Part shown: positions 63,732 through 64,000 of the stretch, one piece after another
How positions within the stretch are numbered: the stretch's first letter is position 1
How the letters are laid out: the number at the start of each line of letters is the position of its first letter
DNA from: Drosophila miranda
Taxonomy: Eukaryota; Arthropoda; Insecta; Diptera; Drosophilidae
Reading direction: 5' to 3'
Assembly (NCBI RefSeq): GCF_003369915.1
Contig: NC_046673.1
Coordinates: 22,559,718 to 22,623,717, forward strand
DNA: 64,000 nt
Notes under the pieces: generated by a model
Database searches by the model: none
What the model was told of the DNA's origin: nothing
Seen by the model: the letters and a program-made list of their open reading frames with translations, nothing else
Made by a program: the position numbers and the translations under genes

Positions 63732-64000
63732 GTAAAGATAAAGTGAAGTGAAAGAGAAATCGAGTGGAAATACGAGTGCTCGTACTCGTGCTCGTGCTCG
63801 TGCTCGGACTCGTACTCCCATTTCCGGAAGAACATTAAAAATGCATTAAAGCAGGGGAGTGGTGGAGTGGTGGGCCTCTGGTCTGTGAGAAAATTAATTA
63901 AAAACACCCCATAAAAATCGCATAAAAATTCATAAATTCGCGCGCGTGCGATTCCGATTTGGGGGTACGGAATCGGGGTTATTTTGTTATTGTTTTTTGG
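63732..64000. other. Right edge of window
   Basis: Probable intronic DNA after the donor at 63731. It includes a CTCGTG/CTCGTA hexamer array at 63769-63815. No coding frame is convincing. Confidence 0.4.

Overview
The window is animal nuclear DNA. Short GT-AG introns, AT-rich intergenic DNA with TA and CA microsatellites, Ohler-type housekeeping promoter motifs and the genes themselves point to Drosophila. Several genes match, from memory, a set that lies close together on the D. melanogaster X (HUWE1/CG8184, CG9281, HAP40, Pis, CG9240, CG8128, CG8565), so this is probably an X (Muller A) segment. The GC-rich third positions and expanded low-complexity tracts would fit a relative such as the obscura group, but I cannot fix the species from sequence alone.

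Layout. 1-16582 (minus): most of a giant HUWE1 HECT E3 ubiquitin ligase gene. Ten exons are present, including one of 9.1 kb, and the catalytic HECT domain lies beyond the left edge. 17452-18908: a repeat island rich in the palindrome ACTAGT, bounded by a 15-bp direct repeat and holding a small two-exon frame that resembles the end of DUF4806 proteins. 21458-22090 (minus): Rpb5. 23201-24227 (minus): a MADF-BESS DNA-binding protein. 26605-28612 (plus): an ABCF2-type ATPase. 30768-31323: a DINE-1-like repeat. 31605-32724 (minus) and 33315-34873 (plus): HAP40 and phosphatidylinositol synthase, head to head. 35989-36531 (plus): the mitochondrial protease IMMP1. 36918-38045 (minus): a NUDT6-like Nudix hydrolase. 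39228-41483 (minus): an SRPK-family kinase without introns.

From 41.5 kb rightwards the window is almost gene-free. The exception is 56676-57932 (minus), an unrecognised disordered basic protein with a KEN box and a D-box, which suggests a cell-cycle-degraded factor. The right end carries GAGA-rich DNA, a short tandem repeat and an Inr plus DPE-like start at about 63517 followed by a splice donor, so a plus-strand gene probably begins there.

The genes are mostly housekeeping (ubiquitin ligase, polymerase subunit, ribosome-associated ATPase, lipid synthesis, mitochondrial protease) and do not form one pathway. No prokaryotic-style system, CRISPR array, tRNA or rRNA was seen. The least explained items are the ACTAGT island with its DUF4806-like mini-gene, the tandemly duplicated 3' end of the kinase gene, the duplicated E-box promoter module before the ABCF2 gene, a 60-nt stop-free intron in IMMP1, and the degron-bearing unknown protein.
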